Below, one piece after another: positions 9,069-20,800 of a stretch of 64,000 nucleotides of DNA. The translations under genes were made by a program, and so were the position numbers. The DNA is from Acheta domesticus. Lineage: Eukaryota > Arthropoda > Insecta > Orthoptera > Gryllidae. The notes under the pieces are model-generated. The model ran no database searches. It saw only the letters and a list, made by a program, of their open reading frames with translations, and was not told the DNA's origin. How positions within the stretch are numbered: position 1 is the first letter of the stretch; each line of letters starts with the position of its first letter. The stretch lies in contig JAHLJT010009419.1 of assembly GCA_031308135.1 (NCBI GenBank), forward strand, positions 36,387,221 through 36,451,220. The letters are read 5' to 3'.

Positions 9069-11063
9069 GGGTGAATGGGTGAGTGGGCGGGCGCATATAT
9101 TGCGTATCGGTGCGCCGAGCGATCGGTAAGCTGCTTTGTGGGATCCCCTAATCGCTGGCAACAGATGCTCACAGCGCCGCTCCTCTAAGCACTGCCCGTC
9201 CACAGTGGCTGCGCGCTATCAGTCGGCGCCGGCGCCGGCGTCGGCCCCAGCGCCAGGAGCTCGAGCAACGCTGGCTGCGCAGCCGGTTGTGGCACGGTCG
9301 GCCACAACATGGTAGTTAGCCTGCGGGCGCGGGCACGGTAGTCAGCTTGCTCACCTTAGAAACTGTCATCGTGCGCGTAATCAATATATGAAAAGGATCA
9401 GGCTGTTAAACGGTAGGCCACAGCAGCTGTTCTCATTAGGTAGTTAAATTCAATTTTTAAATGTTTCCTTATAGTTGTGTTAATACATTTTATAGTTAGA
9501 TACAGTTTTCGCTTGTATATTACATTTTAATTTATTTTCCTTATTCATTTTGTCAATTCATTAGCATAGTAAGTTAGTTTGTTTTGCTAGTCATTTATTT
9601 TCCTTAGGTTAAAAATTACCCCAATGTGGCCAAATTATCACATTTATTATTGAAACATCTAGCGACTGTTGAAGTGGGGGAAGGAGAATATAGTCAATTT
9701 TGGAAAACGTATGGCTTATGATGTTTGTATATATGCCTTTACATTGATAAAGTGGTCGTAGCAGTATCAGGATAAGCCAATCTTTGAACAAATGGCGATG
9801 TTTTTGCCAAAGTTTGTACCTTCTCCTTACCAGCTGCTGGTTAGAGGCGATAAAGCTGCAGCCCCTGGAGCCTGTAAGAACATGCGGTGGACAGTTCAAC
9901 GGATATATAAAACCTTTCCTAGAATAATAACTATTGAATAATCAATTGAATTTTTTAAAATTTTTATTTTGTATATGTATATTGTACTGGTTATATGCAT
10001 TGCTAATTGCAATTATTACTACAAAATAATTATACTTATATATTTTTTCTTCGAGAAGGAATCAAATCACCATAGGGATTACAAACCCGAGACAAAGCTA
10101 GGAATTATTTTGGTATTACTAACACCTTAATTTGAATGCATACAATTAACACGCTTTCCGAATCCATTTGAATACAACCATTTGTCCGCAACCCGGGTCA
10201 ATACTGTGAAGATTCTAATTTTTTCCCCTTTAATAAATCAGGTTTATTAATAAAAAAATAGAAACATTCATTTATTTATAAAGGCCAATGATTCAACGGC
10301 ATACACCGCAGATCTGAAAGGTGGCAACTTACCGTTCAAATATATTAACAAAACAATGCCATGTTTCTAAAATAAAATAAAAATATTAACAACTCAAAAT
10401 AATGGAAAGAACTGGAAACATACAGGAATAGAAAAGAAAAAAAACTTCATAGAATTTAACAATTCACTATCTCAGTTCACTTCACTCCAACTTTCTCACA
10501 TATTTCAGTTCATCCACTGACAACCTCATTGGGAAGTCCAACTATTTCAAAAGTTCTATTTCCCGACTGTATTTCAGTACATATACTTCTCATCTGCATT
10601 CTAGAACGTCTATTCCGTCTTTAAACCAATATACGTATAAATTTCGTCTATAGATCGAGACATCCAACTCTTGTTGTCTGCTTGTTGATTCTTCACTCCT
10701 TGAGCAGTATATCTGTTGCCTTGGTGTTCAACACCTCAGTCCCAGGCGGCCGTGCGCACACAAGAATACCTTCTGAATATATATGTATATATACACCATT
10801 CCATATTGACTGGTTACAATACGATCCACATGAACTAGGCGCGTCCTTGGTGACATTTGCCGCGCATTGCGCCCATTACCCATTAGGCGAACGCCACCGC
10901 GCTGCTCCGGCGTGGTGCCGGTGGCGTAGTTCTAATCCCGTTGCGCCCAAAGGATTAGAACTTTCGCCATCGCCGCCACCGCACAAAGCCAGACACGCAA
11001 CGGACCACAGCCCTCCTCCCCTCGCTGCAGACGACGCGCGGCAGTTCCCAAGTCGAGCAACAC
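9069..11063. other. CpG-rich pockets flanking AT-rich unique DNA
   Basis: CpG-rich pocket one, about 9140-9350, includes two overlapping GGCGCC palindromes (GGCGCCGGCGCCGGCG near 9225) and a TGGCTGCGCGC / TGGCTGCGCAGC pair. About 9360-10840 is AT-rich with nothing recognised. Pocket two is about 10850-11060 and holds the hairpin listed below. Either pocket could be a CpG-rich promoter, but no exon or start could be supported. Confidence 0.45.
10928..10962. repeat. 11-bp perfect stem-loop
   Basis: AGTTCTAATCC (10928-10938) pairs perfectly with GGATTAGAACT (10952-10962) across a 13-base loop. It sits in a CpG-rich pocket. Its function is unknown; it could be the relic of a foldback element. 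Confidence 0.6.
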
Positions 11064-11175
11064 AGTACGCGTTACGGAGTACGCGTTACGGAGTACGCGT
11101 TACGGAGTACGCGTTACGGAGTACGCGTTACGGAGTACGCGTTACGGAGTACGCGTTACGGAGTACGCGTTACGG
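11064..11175. repeat. eight identical 14-bp tandem copies
   Basis: The unit AGTACGCGTTACGG is repeated exactly eight times (112 bp) without a mismatch. Each unit contains the palindrome ACGCGT and three CpGs. It ends abruptly in GAGAAATGTAC. The perfection implies recent expansion or strong homogenisation, or a collapsed or expanded assembly estimate. Confidence 0.97.
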
Positions 11176-11283
11176 AGAAATGTACAAGTAGCAGTAGTAG
11201 CAGCAGCAACATCAATTTACTGAATTTGATACTGCACTAATCAACTGATAAATCTTAAAGGCTACAGACTCCGGTTTGTTACG
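11176..11283. repeat. short AGT/AGC triplet run and flank
   Basis: GTAGCAGTAGTAGCAGCAGC immediately follows the 14-bp array; the rest is unique. Confidence 0.5.
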
Positions 11284-11845
11284 TACAGGGATTGGAAAAA
11301 ATAATAAGAATACCTGACATATACAAAATACATAGTTTTTAATAAGGTTCTACGCCACTGGTTCCTTTTAGAACACCTGCAATTTGTCACGGAATATATT
11401 TGTAGATTGTCTGAATATGTCTGTTTGGGTCATATTTCCGACGGAATGTTCTCTTATTCTTGAACCAAATCATCTGTTAATTTCTAGATGTTAGAGGTAG
11501 AAATATGATTTACACTGCTCTAAAATACCTCATAATGGTTCAATTACGTTGAGATGTGGCAATTGTGCTAACCAGGGAAGATATTTGATGGTACTCTGCT
11601 GCACCGCAATCTACGCCTGAACCTTTTTTGCTGTGTGCTGAGGGTATTATCGTCTTCAAATATGGCGGTGTTCCCCCATACTTGACTGTAGGAAACCCAT
11701 ACTTGACTGTATCACAGTACTCTTCGACTTCTCTTTTGGAAGTCAATTGAGAAACAGCTAGTATGATTTCCATTCCTAAATATCAAGCAATTATGTTTCA
11801 AGAGCGATGGTGTAATCGTATTATATCTTTGCAATCTCCCATTCT
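11284..11845 (-). pseudogene. degraded Tc1-like transposase relic
   Basis: On the minus strand the remains of a Tc1/IS630-type transposase can be pieced across frames. An N-terminal MGDCKDIIRLHH segment (about 11805-11842) is followed by a truncated middle with PTVKYGG (about 11690). Next comes IFEDDNT (the second-aspartate block, about 11660), then FPWLAQLPHLNVIEP (about 11530-11575), which corresponds to the WPAQSPDLNPIE block that carries Asn-Pro-Ile-Glu after the third catalytic position. The aspartate expected in SPDL is replaced by histidine. There are several stops and frameshifts. Downstream, TACAGGGATTGGAAAAAATA at 11284 resembles a Tc1-type terminal repeat next to a TA. The opposite terminal repeat was not found. 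Certainly inactive. Confidence 0.6.
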
Positions 11846-12123
11846 TGCACATTTAGTACAAGATTTCAAGTAGTTTTTTCACGAAAATCTAGTTCGATAA
11901 TCATTTAAAGTAGCGATATTCGAGTTTCCAACAAAACAATTTCCTTTGGATTATGATCAGTTTTCAGCAAATCACTCACTCTGATTTCATTAAGACGCTT
12001 TGGGCATCTACCTCACGATGTATTGATTTGATTTATGCGCTATTTAAAATACTATTTTTTTAAATGGCACACTTTTGTTTTCTTAAATTATATTACTCGT
12101 GAAAACTCTAGCAACGTATAATT
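11846..12123. other. AT-rich flank of the Tc1 relic
   Basis: It may hold the missing 5' end of the Tc1 element, but no matching terminal repeat was visible. Confidence 0.35.
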
Positions 12124-12360
12124 GAGGGTATCAGCGCAATAGTGGCCTAACCCACATTTTTGGGAAATTGGGTTATCTGTGTTAATCGCATCTTATTCTG
12201 CTTAACTTCAATTTGAAATAGTTTCAGCGAGTCATCATCTAGCAGTTGCAACACAATAAAACACCTACAAATGAATTTTTTAAATATTGCCAGTAACTTA
12301 TTAAGCCATTTTCTTCAAACACAGAATTTGTGGATAGGCCACTATTGCACTGACACCCTA
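12124..12360. mobile_element. MITE with about 35-bp terminal inverted repeats
   Basis: The left end GAGGGTATCAGCGCAATAGT, continuing GGCCTAACCCACA, matches the reverse complement of the right end: TAGGGTGTCAGTGCAATAGT, continuing GGCCTATCCACA. The mismatches are scattered. Total length is about 237 bp with a non-coding AT-rich interior. Flanking AATTG occurs on both sides and may be remnant target sequence. Superfamily not assigned. Confidence 0.75.
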
Positions 12361-14745
12361 AATTGAAAATAATACCTGTACAGTATCTGAGTAACTGGGA
12401 GTGGACGTGAGTGTGGTTGTGCGCTTCCGTCACTCACAGTGAAACCACTTCCTCTGCACCAATCGAGGCATATTTTGTGACATTCGATGTGTTTCGGTTT
12501 CCTGGTGGAGAATCCATAATTTGTTTTAGGATCCGGCCAGAAATTTCGAAGAAATTTTCAAAAACGTGTTTTTGCGAGTATTCGCCCTGACATGTTAGTA
12601 AGTTGGGAATTATACCAACGCCACCCAAATAGATCTATGTAGGTGGCGTTGAATGCGACAAGTGAATCGCCACGCAGCAGATTTCATTTAATTTGCATTC
12701 TTATTAGCGTATACTTTAAAATAAATTTGTAAACATACGTATTGCCTTGGAACTTATTGAACTTGACAAAATGTTAGTAAATAAGGAGGAAAATAAACTG
12801 TGAGTAATGCTACAGAAGCACATTTACATTCTTACGTTCGACTTCTCACATTTACATTCTTCAACGTGCAAATACCGATTTTCAGAATGCGACTAAAATC
12901 TTATTCTCATGAAAACGTAACTAACAAGTTATTTACATAAACATACAAATCAGTCGCCTTTTAATGTTTATATAGATTCGCCTACAAAACCATAAATAGA
13001 GCAATTGCAGAAGAAGAAGTGAACACAATTAGACTGACTTTCGGGGTGTTTTAATCTCTTCAAAAAATTTTGTGCAGAAATTTAGAAGTGTTAAACAAAA
13101 TCCAGGGAAATATTTTGCAACAGAATTTTTGGAACTGATTGAGAATTATTTTATAACAGAATAACGCTGAAGACCAGCTTACATTTTGATTTTTTGTGCA
13201 TAATAGCAAACAAACCTAACAAATGTAGTTGTACTACATTCTAACTATTCAGCATCATTCAACCAACAAGAATTGTTTAGGACATTCATAATATTTAAAT
13301 TGCAATATTACCAGTTCATTTCACGTGTGGAGGTGACTACCTTTGGATGTTGGGAATTTTTGAGCAGGAGTAAAACATTATAGGACTACGATTCATTGAT
13401 ATTTCCAATGTTAGTGTCAGTAAGAACTTATTTCAACATGTATGCCTGACATAAATTTTCAACACAAGAATATACTTTTAAAACCGACTAGAACGTCGGC
13501 GACACCGCATTCAACTAGTACCTTATTATTACAATACTGGAGAGAGAAATTTTATGAAAAAATTGGAGAAACTATTTCATCAAATAAATACTGTTTGTTC
13601 AAAGAAAAAAAACAGAGACCTGTTGAATTCAAATGATATAAATCAGAAAACTTAAAAAAAACACTCTTAAATAGATTGTTCAAAAATATAAACTATAATT
13701 AGTCAACTTTACTTCAGAAAACCTCCGCATCTGCTTTTCAGAATTCCGCAGAAGAAAAAAAATGACGTCCCTTTTACGAGTTTGGGTATATTGCGGGAAG
13801 CCACTAAACGAAACGGCTTTGCAGCTGTGGCGGGTGGTCGTGAAATTACAGTGTGACCACAATGGAGCAGTGCGAGGCTAGGGAGAATCCAGGCGACCTG
13901 TTGCACCGCTTTGGCCGATTCGATGCCAGAAATTGATAAATTCCATTACGTCAATTCTCCCATTGTTAGAGGTGAAATGAAGCGTGTTGTTTCCAAGAAT
14001 GTTCCTCGTTGTTTTGAGGAGCTTCATACGTAATTAACTCCCTAGTTTAATTGAATGGTTTCATTTGGGGTGAATCATGTATTCGTGAACGTGTGTGAAC
14101 TTTACTCGTATTGATGAAAATGTTCGTGTCATAATTATTGGGTTAATATATTTTTGAAATTAATCGGCACGTGTTATTCAAAATGTAGCATTTTTTATTA
14201 ACTGTTTTGAAATGAAAGCACAGCAGAATAATCACTCGGAAAAAATATTATTCTCATTTCATATCCTCCAGATTCTTTCAGAGAAGGAATGTTCAGATAT
14301 TCTACGTAATGTTAAACTACATACATCATGATTAAATTGACACAACTTGGGGTGACTTTTGGGGACACAACTTTTTCATAATAACTAACGAAAAATTGAC
14401 GCTTTATGCAGAACTTGTACCACTAACCCAATCTCACGAGTGGCTGCATCCACATCGGTCGCAACTAGTCACGTAAATCCTAGCCATTCAGTAGTTTCTT
14501 GTGTCTCTGGAATCCTCTAATGAACTAGTGGAGTTGCAGAATGGCACAGGCTTTCCCGTATTAGTTTTCTATTTCCTTGGGCCTCGGGTTAGCTATTCGG
14601 ACTTGCCACATGTTCTTGTCAGCTGCAATCTATCGTCGCTGAAAGTACATTTTTGTTACATTTTCTTAATTTTTCGGTTTCCTAATAGTAGAACAGAAAT
14701 AATATTTTAATAATATTAAAAAACAGTAAAATCGCGTCCAAAATG
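12361..14745. other. unique AT-rich sequence
   Basis: Short open frames at 12434-12628, 13442-13636, 13680-13906 and 14501-14710 have no recognised motif, no repeat relationship to the rest of the window and no splice support. Confidence 0.55.
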
Positions 14746-14749
14746 GCAA

Positions 14750-16135
14750 TTTTCTTTGAAAGATTTGGAGCCATTTTTTTTAAGAAAATAGCGTTTAAAC
14801 GCTAATGTAAATGCGAAATTTAAAGCTCTTTTTCACAGAAATATTTTGAATTTTCGAGAAACTTCATTTGAAGTCTTTTTAAACACATTAACTCACAAAT
14901 ACAACAGTGTTTACAAATTTCTCGATATTCGCATATTAAACGGTGTGAGAGACCTTACAAAAATTACATTTGTGTAATTTTTGAAAAAACAAACAATCCT
15001 CCAAAATGAACTTCACGTTATATTAAAGAGTGCATTTTCATCACTATCCGTTCGAAAAGTTTGAAGAAAACATTTGGAGCCATTTATGAGAAAATGCCGT
15101 TTGAGCGTTTTCTGAAAATGCGGAATTTTGAGCAAGTTCTCACAGAAAACAGAAACGGAGTTTTCGAGAAAATTTACTTGACATTACTTAAAGCACATTA
15201 ATTAATAATTAATATAATAATGTGAACAAATCGCCATTAATCTAAATATTAACGACGTGAGAGACAGTTCAAAAACATTACATTTTTGTAATTTTTGAAA
15301 AAACCAACCTATAGAGAAATATGGCTTTTATGTCATCTCATAGAGAACATTTTGCACTATACCTACTAAAAGTTTAAAGAAAAAATTTAGAGCCGTTTTT
15401 GAGAAAATCTTGTTTTTGTATTCTTTTAATTGCAAATATTGAATGAAATATTACGCGAAAGCTACTAAAATTTTCAAAAAAGTGTAAATAACCTTGAAGA
15501 AGGAACTCAATATGAAGAAAAAATTTTATTTGAAGGAAAAATCTATATCCGCAATTTTGTAGTTGAGGGAAGACGCTAAATTAAATTCAAACTTTTGGAA
15601 TTTTTGGAATCGGACTTTTGGAATCGGACCTATGCCACGTTAATAGGTGTATTTTACCCTATCCTTACAGAAAATTTAAAGAAAAACTTTGGAACATTTT
15701 TGAAAAAATTTCGAAAATTATGGGGGCTTTATGTAAAGTACCACCAAAAATCAATTAATGTTTTTCAAAATCTCAGAAATTCGACTCAGGCCAGATACAC
15801 ATGGGTTTCTTCAATTTGGAAAATATCGTACGCGCAGTTTAGGCGCTAGTGTTGTTCACAAACACCGGACGGACAGACGGACAAGCGGGCGGACAGACGG
15901 ACGGACGGACGTTTTATTTTCAATTGGTTTTCGGTATCAAGGACTTACAAAACTGGGATTCTGGCTATATCACGTGTTAGGGAAATGTTTTTTTCTTAAT
16001 TTAGAAACTGAATTTTTCCACGTTTTTGTTGTCACGGTCCGGCAACGATTTTTTTCTGACGAAAATTCGCCATTTTTCCCCGCAGTATTACATACCTTTC
16101 CCTATACTACGTATAAATACGGGAAAGTAAAAATT
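14750..16135 (+). mobile_element. Family B modular repeat, copy 2 (longest)
   Basis: Four head-to-tail modules are visible. Each has a TTTRAAGAAAAAATTTGGAGCC-like anchor, at about 14753, 15059, 15372 and 15674, which gives spacings of 306, 313 and 302 bp. The family tail follows: TTTAGGCGCTAGTGTTG, a run of GGACGGACAGACGGAC-type sequence (15873-15912), ATCACGTGTTAGGGAAATG, GACGAAAATTCGCC, and the terminal GGGAAAGTAAAAA. Modules are strongly diverged from each other. Open frames over 15595-16225 are incidental. Confidence 0.8.
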
Positions 16136-17205
16136 GAAACCTACACAACTCGTGGGAATGCTTGGCACTCCGCAGCGTTTCCTGCTCTGTCACTTGTTAC
16201 GAAACTTCTAATCATACTTTTGTAAGTGTGTGGCATCTTCTAAACCTCTAAAATTGAGGAATGAATTCCAGTGTTAAGAAATTTCTCGCTTTAACATTGG
16301 AGATGTAAGACGGTTTTGAAATACATTTGGACTATGCAGTTTTCAAAATTTCATGGATTTTAATGAAAATTGTAACTATTTTAAACATTTATAAATGCAC
16401 TTCTATTTCAGAAAAATTACAGAAAAGCATTGCACGCATTGTTCATAAACTATCGTACACTATACTATTTTATTTAGAAAATGTCTGCTTTCATTGCATA
16501 TTGCATTGCATACGAGAATATTTCATTTCCAATATTCTCATACAGAAAATAGAGTAAACCATTATGTACAGTTCTCTAACAAAAATATTCCCGTCGTTGA
16601 TGACTAGGATGTGTTCGTACTTGTTTACTGTCGTTGCCAGGTCTGAGCCTTTCCTGCCAGAACTCGAGACTAACTGCTTACTTTGGCAATGATGCCCCTG
16701 ACGCAAGGTTTTTGGTTAATTTAATTCATTGCTACTTTTTATGTTTGTATCATAAAAGGTAATAATTATGCAAAAGCAATGATAAGCTGTGTGTTTTATG
16801 ACCCAACTTTTATAAACTTCTTGTATTTTAATCTTCCATTATCACTTATGTATTTGACAAGATAAGAATGAAGAGTTTGATATTGATTCATTACGTTCAC
16901 AAAAACGCATTCTCTTCTAATCACATGGGTTCCTTCACTTAGTGTTGTAGTTTGTTCTTTCAGATGTACAACGAAAACTTGCTTATCTTCTGAATATTTT
17001 GAATTTTTTAAAAAATAGTTCAAAAATAAATAGTATATGTAACGTCAATGTGTTGCTTCTGCTGTATCTATCACTTACAAGGCATGTGACAGTATAGATA
17101 ACAGTTGTCTCTTGTACTCTTAATCAAAGGAATATTTGTCTTCTTAAAAATATATTACAGATTGTCCCTTGTTAATTATTAGTTTTATGCTTCGTTTATT
17201 ATACA
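16136..17205. other. unique AT-rich sequence
   Basis: Short open frames on both strands have no recognisable content. A near-repeat ATTGCATATTGCATTGCATA occurs at about 16494. Confidence 0.5.
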
Positions 17206-17207
17206 CT

Positions 17208-17590
17208 TCTAGGAAAACCCGGTAGACGTTGTTCTTCCCTTCATGTCCCTCTTTCTCCTCCCATCTCCGTTTTTCACTGTCTCTCCCTCCCTCACCCTGG
17301 TTCTGCCTGTATCTCTGCTGCTCTCTGTCCCTCTCATTCACATTTACGCACAATTAATTACATTAATTACAAATTCTGCACGTCTCTGAGCAGATGAGGA
17401 AATATCGCGAAGCGCCGGACCATGTTGCCGAGTGTATTGCAGGTTGCATTTGACAGTGAATATGTAGCGCCATATAATGGAGTTACAACAGAATTAACAA
17501 CAGAATTAACATAAACATTTTCGGTGAAAAAATAGGTAGAAATGCCAAGTTTCATGGAGATCCGTCCAACGGTGTTGGAGGTTTGCCCTT
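17208..17590 (+). mobile_element. Family A interspersed repeat, copy 2
   Basis: It carries the head CCCGGTAGACGTTGTTCTTC, the CT-rich tract, TTCTGCACGTCTCTGAGCAG and GAAGCGCCGGACCA. It then jumps directly to TGTTGCCGAGTGTATTGCAG, TAATGGAGTTACAACAG and CATGGAGATCCGTCCAACGG. The middle section, present in copies 1 and 3 (CAGCAAAAATGTAA to ATTACGGTG), is deleted here. CAGAATTAAC is locally duplicated. Confidence 0.75.
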
Positions 17591-17747
17591 ATAATGCATA
17601 CCTATGTATCGTAACAATTGTGAATCACATTTTATTTCACTAATTGAATGATTTTTATGTTGAAGACGTTTTAAAGAACGCACAAAATGAAACTTGATGA
17701 GATTTTGAAAGTCACGTATTTCTGTCAGACTTTCGAATCCTTAAATT

Positions 17748-17890
17748 ACAGTGAAGCCGTGTCACAGAATAAGCACGTTTCGTTTTGTTATGGAAAGGAA
17801 ATCATTCCTGAAAAAATCCCTCCTTCATTTCAAAAAAACGTGTAACGTGCTTTCGTGAAAACGATACCACTTATTCTAGTGAACCGTGGG
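17748..17890. mobile_element. candidate pogo/Tigger-like MITE
   Basis: The left end ACAGTGAAGCCGTGTCACAG, continuing AATAAG, loosely matches the reverse complement of the right end CTTATTCTAGTGAACCGTG. A second pair (CGTTTTGTTATGGAAAG and CTTTCGTGAAAACG) lies inside. The CAGTGAAnCC start is reminiscent of pogo-type terminal repeats. The arms are diverged, so confidence is limited. Confidence 0.4.
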
Positions 17891-20800
17891 AAGAACTGCG
17901 ATGTTAGTTTGATGGGTTGATGCGCAATAGACCCTGAGATGAATGCGATGAAAAATATGGACGAAATAAACATTCAATTTAAGGGCATCTCAATTTAATT
18001 ACTAACAAAAAAAATCGAAAGAGAGCAAATAATTTTACAACTCACTAACGTTTGAGAATATGCACATCTCTTTTCTGTAATCATCTGTGTTATGTGATAT
18101 TTACATTATTGGATTTATGGTTCAAGCGTACATATCGAGGACAATGAAAAATATTTTAACTGTATTGTTTCTATTGGATAGTATTTAATATTGTTACAAA
18201 AATGTACGATTAAGGAAGTGTATAAATTTTGCTTGAAAACCTTCGTATTTCATGTCGGAACCATCAGCTTGTAAATGATGACAAACAAAAATCAATTTGA
18301 CTTAATGATTACATTATTCGTATTAACAAAAACTAACCTTGAACTTTTATTATTCTCATTAACAAAAACAGACCTTGAACTTTTTAATAAAAGGCACAGG
18401 CATTTTAAAAAACCACAGAAACGACTGAGGCCAGGGGGTTGAATGCTAACAGACCTGCTAACTTTCCTCTTCCATCCCAAATGTTTTTCTTGGGTGTCCT
18501 TGCCACATTCTCTTAACTCTAGACCCAGGGGTACCTGAGTGCTTCTCCCGAGTTTGGGGGAGTGGGGGGAGGCATGTTGGAAACAGTGCGTGCAGTCCCT
18601 CGACTCCATTCCCCCCTGCCATTTTCCCAGCAGTTCTCCCAGCAGCCGATACGCTCCACTTCCCCATAATACGCCATAAATGCAGTATAATAGCTCGTAA
18701 ACTTGGGGGGAACTGCGTCGACAACGTGTTAGCAGAGGGCTGTCGTTCCAGTATCGCCGAATTCGCTTATGGAGCGGGACGAAGACGCTATGTAGGCGGC
18801 AGAGGGTAATTAAACAACGGAGGTCGGCGTTTGGGGGGGGGCACGAAGGGCGCGCGTCGAAGGCCGAAATCGATGGTTCATTTACCATCTAATCGCTCCA
18901 TCGTCTTAACTGCTGGTTCTCGCAATTAGCACTCTGGAATTCTGAACGCCGACTCAACGGTCAATAAAAGATCGTGGAATTTTAGCCTCCGGAGAGGTTG
19001 AAGATTGCATTCTTAAATACATGTAATGACTTGAACCTGCTGCTTGCTAAAATGGAAATATATTTCTTGTAAAGAAATTTGATCACTAACTGATGACATT
19101 TCATTTCTCCGTGAAGGTGACAGCGGAAGAGATGGTAAAAATGCTCCAAAACGTCTTGAAATAGTTCTGCCTGAAAAATAGTTGAGTCACCAAAAATGTA
19201 TTTCCAAAATTGTCGCGCTCAATTGTTCCTCCTCCCTTTTTTATTATTTTCCTCTAGTTCATACTTCAAGTTTTAACAATAAAAATTGATGAAAATGAGT
19301 ATTTATCTCAATAATAAAAAGTAAAATCTTTTGATTATTTTTGGCAATCTTTTTGTGTAAAAAAACAAACAAACTTAAGTGTGAAAAAATTACATTTTAT
19401 GTCAAAACTTCCAATTCGTTTGGAAAGCTAACTCAAAAATAAATATTTTCAAATTCTCTGCAAATAATGTGCATATATTTTGAAATTTTTTGAGATAATA
19501 TAGTACATATTTAAAAAGTAAATACTTTTGTTAGAGGGCATTTTTTTAAAAATATTAAGACCTGTTTTTTCACGTTATTTATATTTTGTTTCAAATTAGT
19601 AGTACATTAAAATAATTTTTAAAGTTTATTTACTGCGTAATGAAGTTTTAAGAAAACATTTAATAATTATTATCGCGTATTATTCGTCTAAAGAGAGGTC
19701 ATGTAATGATCAATGAGAAATGTCGATGTTTTGACCGAAAGTCCATTTTATTGGTTCCTGGTGTAAAATAGTGTATTTAGAGAGATACCATATCACAGAT
19801 AAATTGGCTTGGCAATTTGGGCGCAACACATTATTGAATAGTTATATTTTAACCAGAAAATATAATCTGCAATTCTAAGAACCACATTCATGCGAATTAA
19901 CTAATTGTCACGTCTGACTATATAAATAGGGCCAGGAATGAATTTTGTTCGAATGAATGAAGCTTTTGGCTAATTTTAAAACTTGAATATCACGAAAGGA
20001 TGGAAATTGAGGAAAAATACGAGGGAGGAAATTGACCACTTAGTCCGTATTTTTATTTCAAACCATCATTCATCATTTCGTTATTTCACCGGAAACCAAG
20101 TATCAGTTCTCTCTACTTGAGAGCCAATATCTCTTTAGGGATACGACAGAAAATGAATTGCATATCCTTGCTAACAACGTAAATAACATATTCTGTTCCC
20201 ACGAAAAGCATGTCATTGTTTCTTATTACGCGCGATGAAAATGGTTTATAGCTAGCAATCTTCAAATCTATTCTATTCTTCTTCTTTCATGTAACTACTC
20301 TCGTATTATGGTCGTAATTTAAAAACTGTTACTTCTCACTCTGCACGCAAGAGGAAGCAAACTACCGTCTTTTTCGTAACAGCAGCGGGAGGCCGCAACG
20401 CCCTCGTAAAAAGAGCCAGGCCACGCGAACATCCTGTAGCAACTCTCCGATGATACACCGCGCCCCGTGAATACAGGTTGCAAATTTCTATTCTTTTATG
20501 CAGCTCTTTGTAGCTCCAGTTTTTATCTTTAATGCTCTGCCACTGTAAACGTATCTCTTGGCCCGCCGTCTCTCGTAACCTTTATCGCTAGAAATTTATT
20601 CTTGTTTTGACCAATATGGTATACCAACGGGAGAAACGAATTCCGAATTCAAAACCTCCAGGGTCGGCAACAATTTTTTAAATATTTTTTTAGGTACTTG
20701 CGGCGTTTTCTGAGTAAATACGAGATACAATTAGATCAGGGTTTTAGGTGGATATTTAATTTTGCCACGAAGTAATCAGAAGTTGTAACAAACAAGACAT

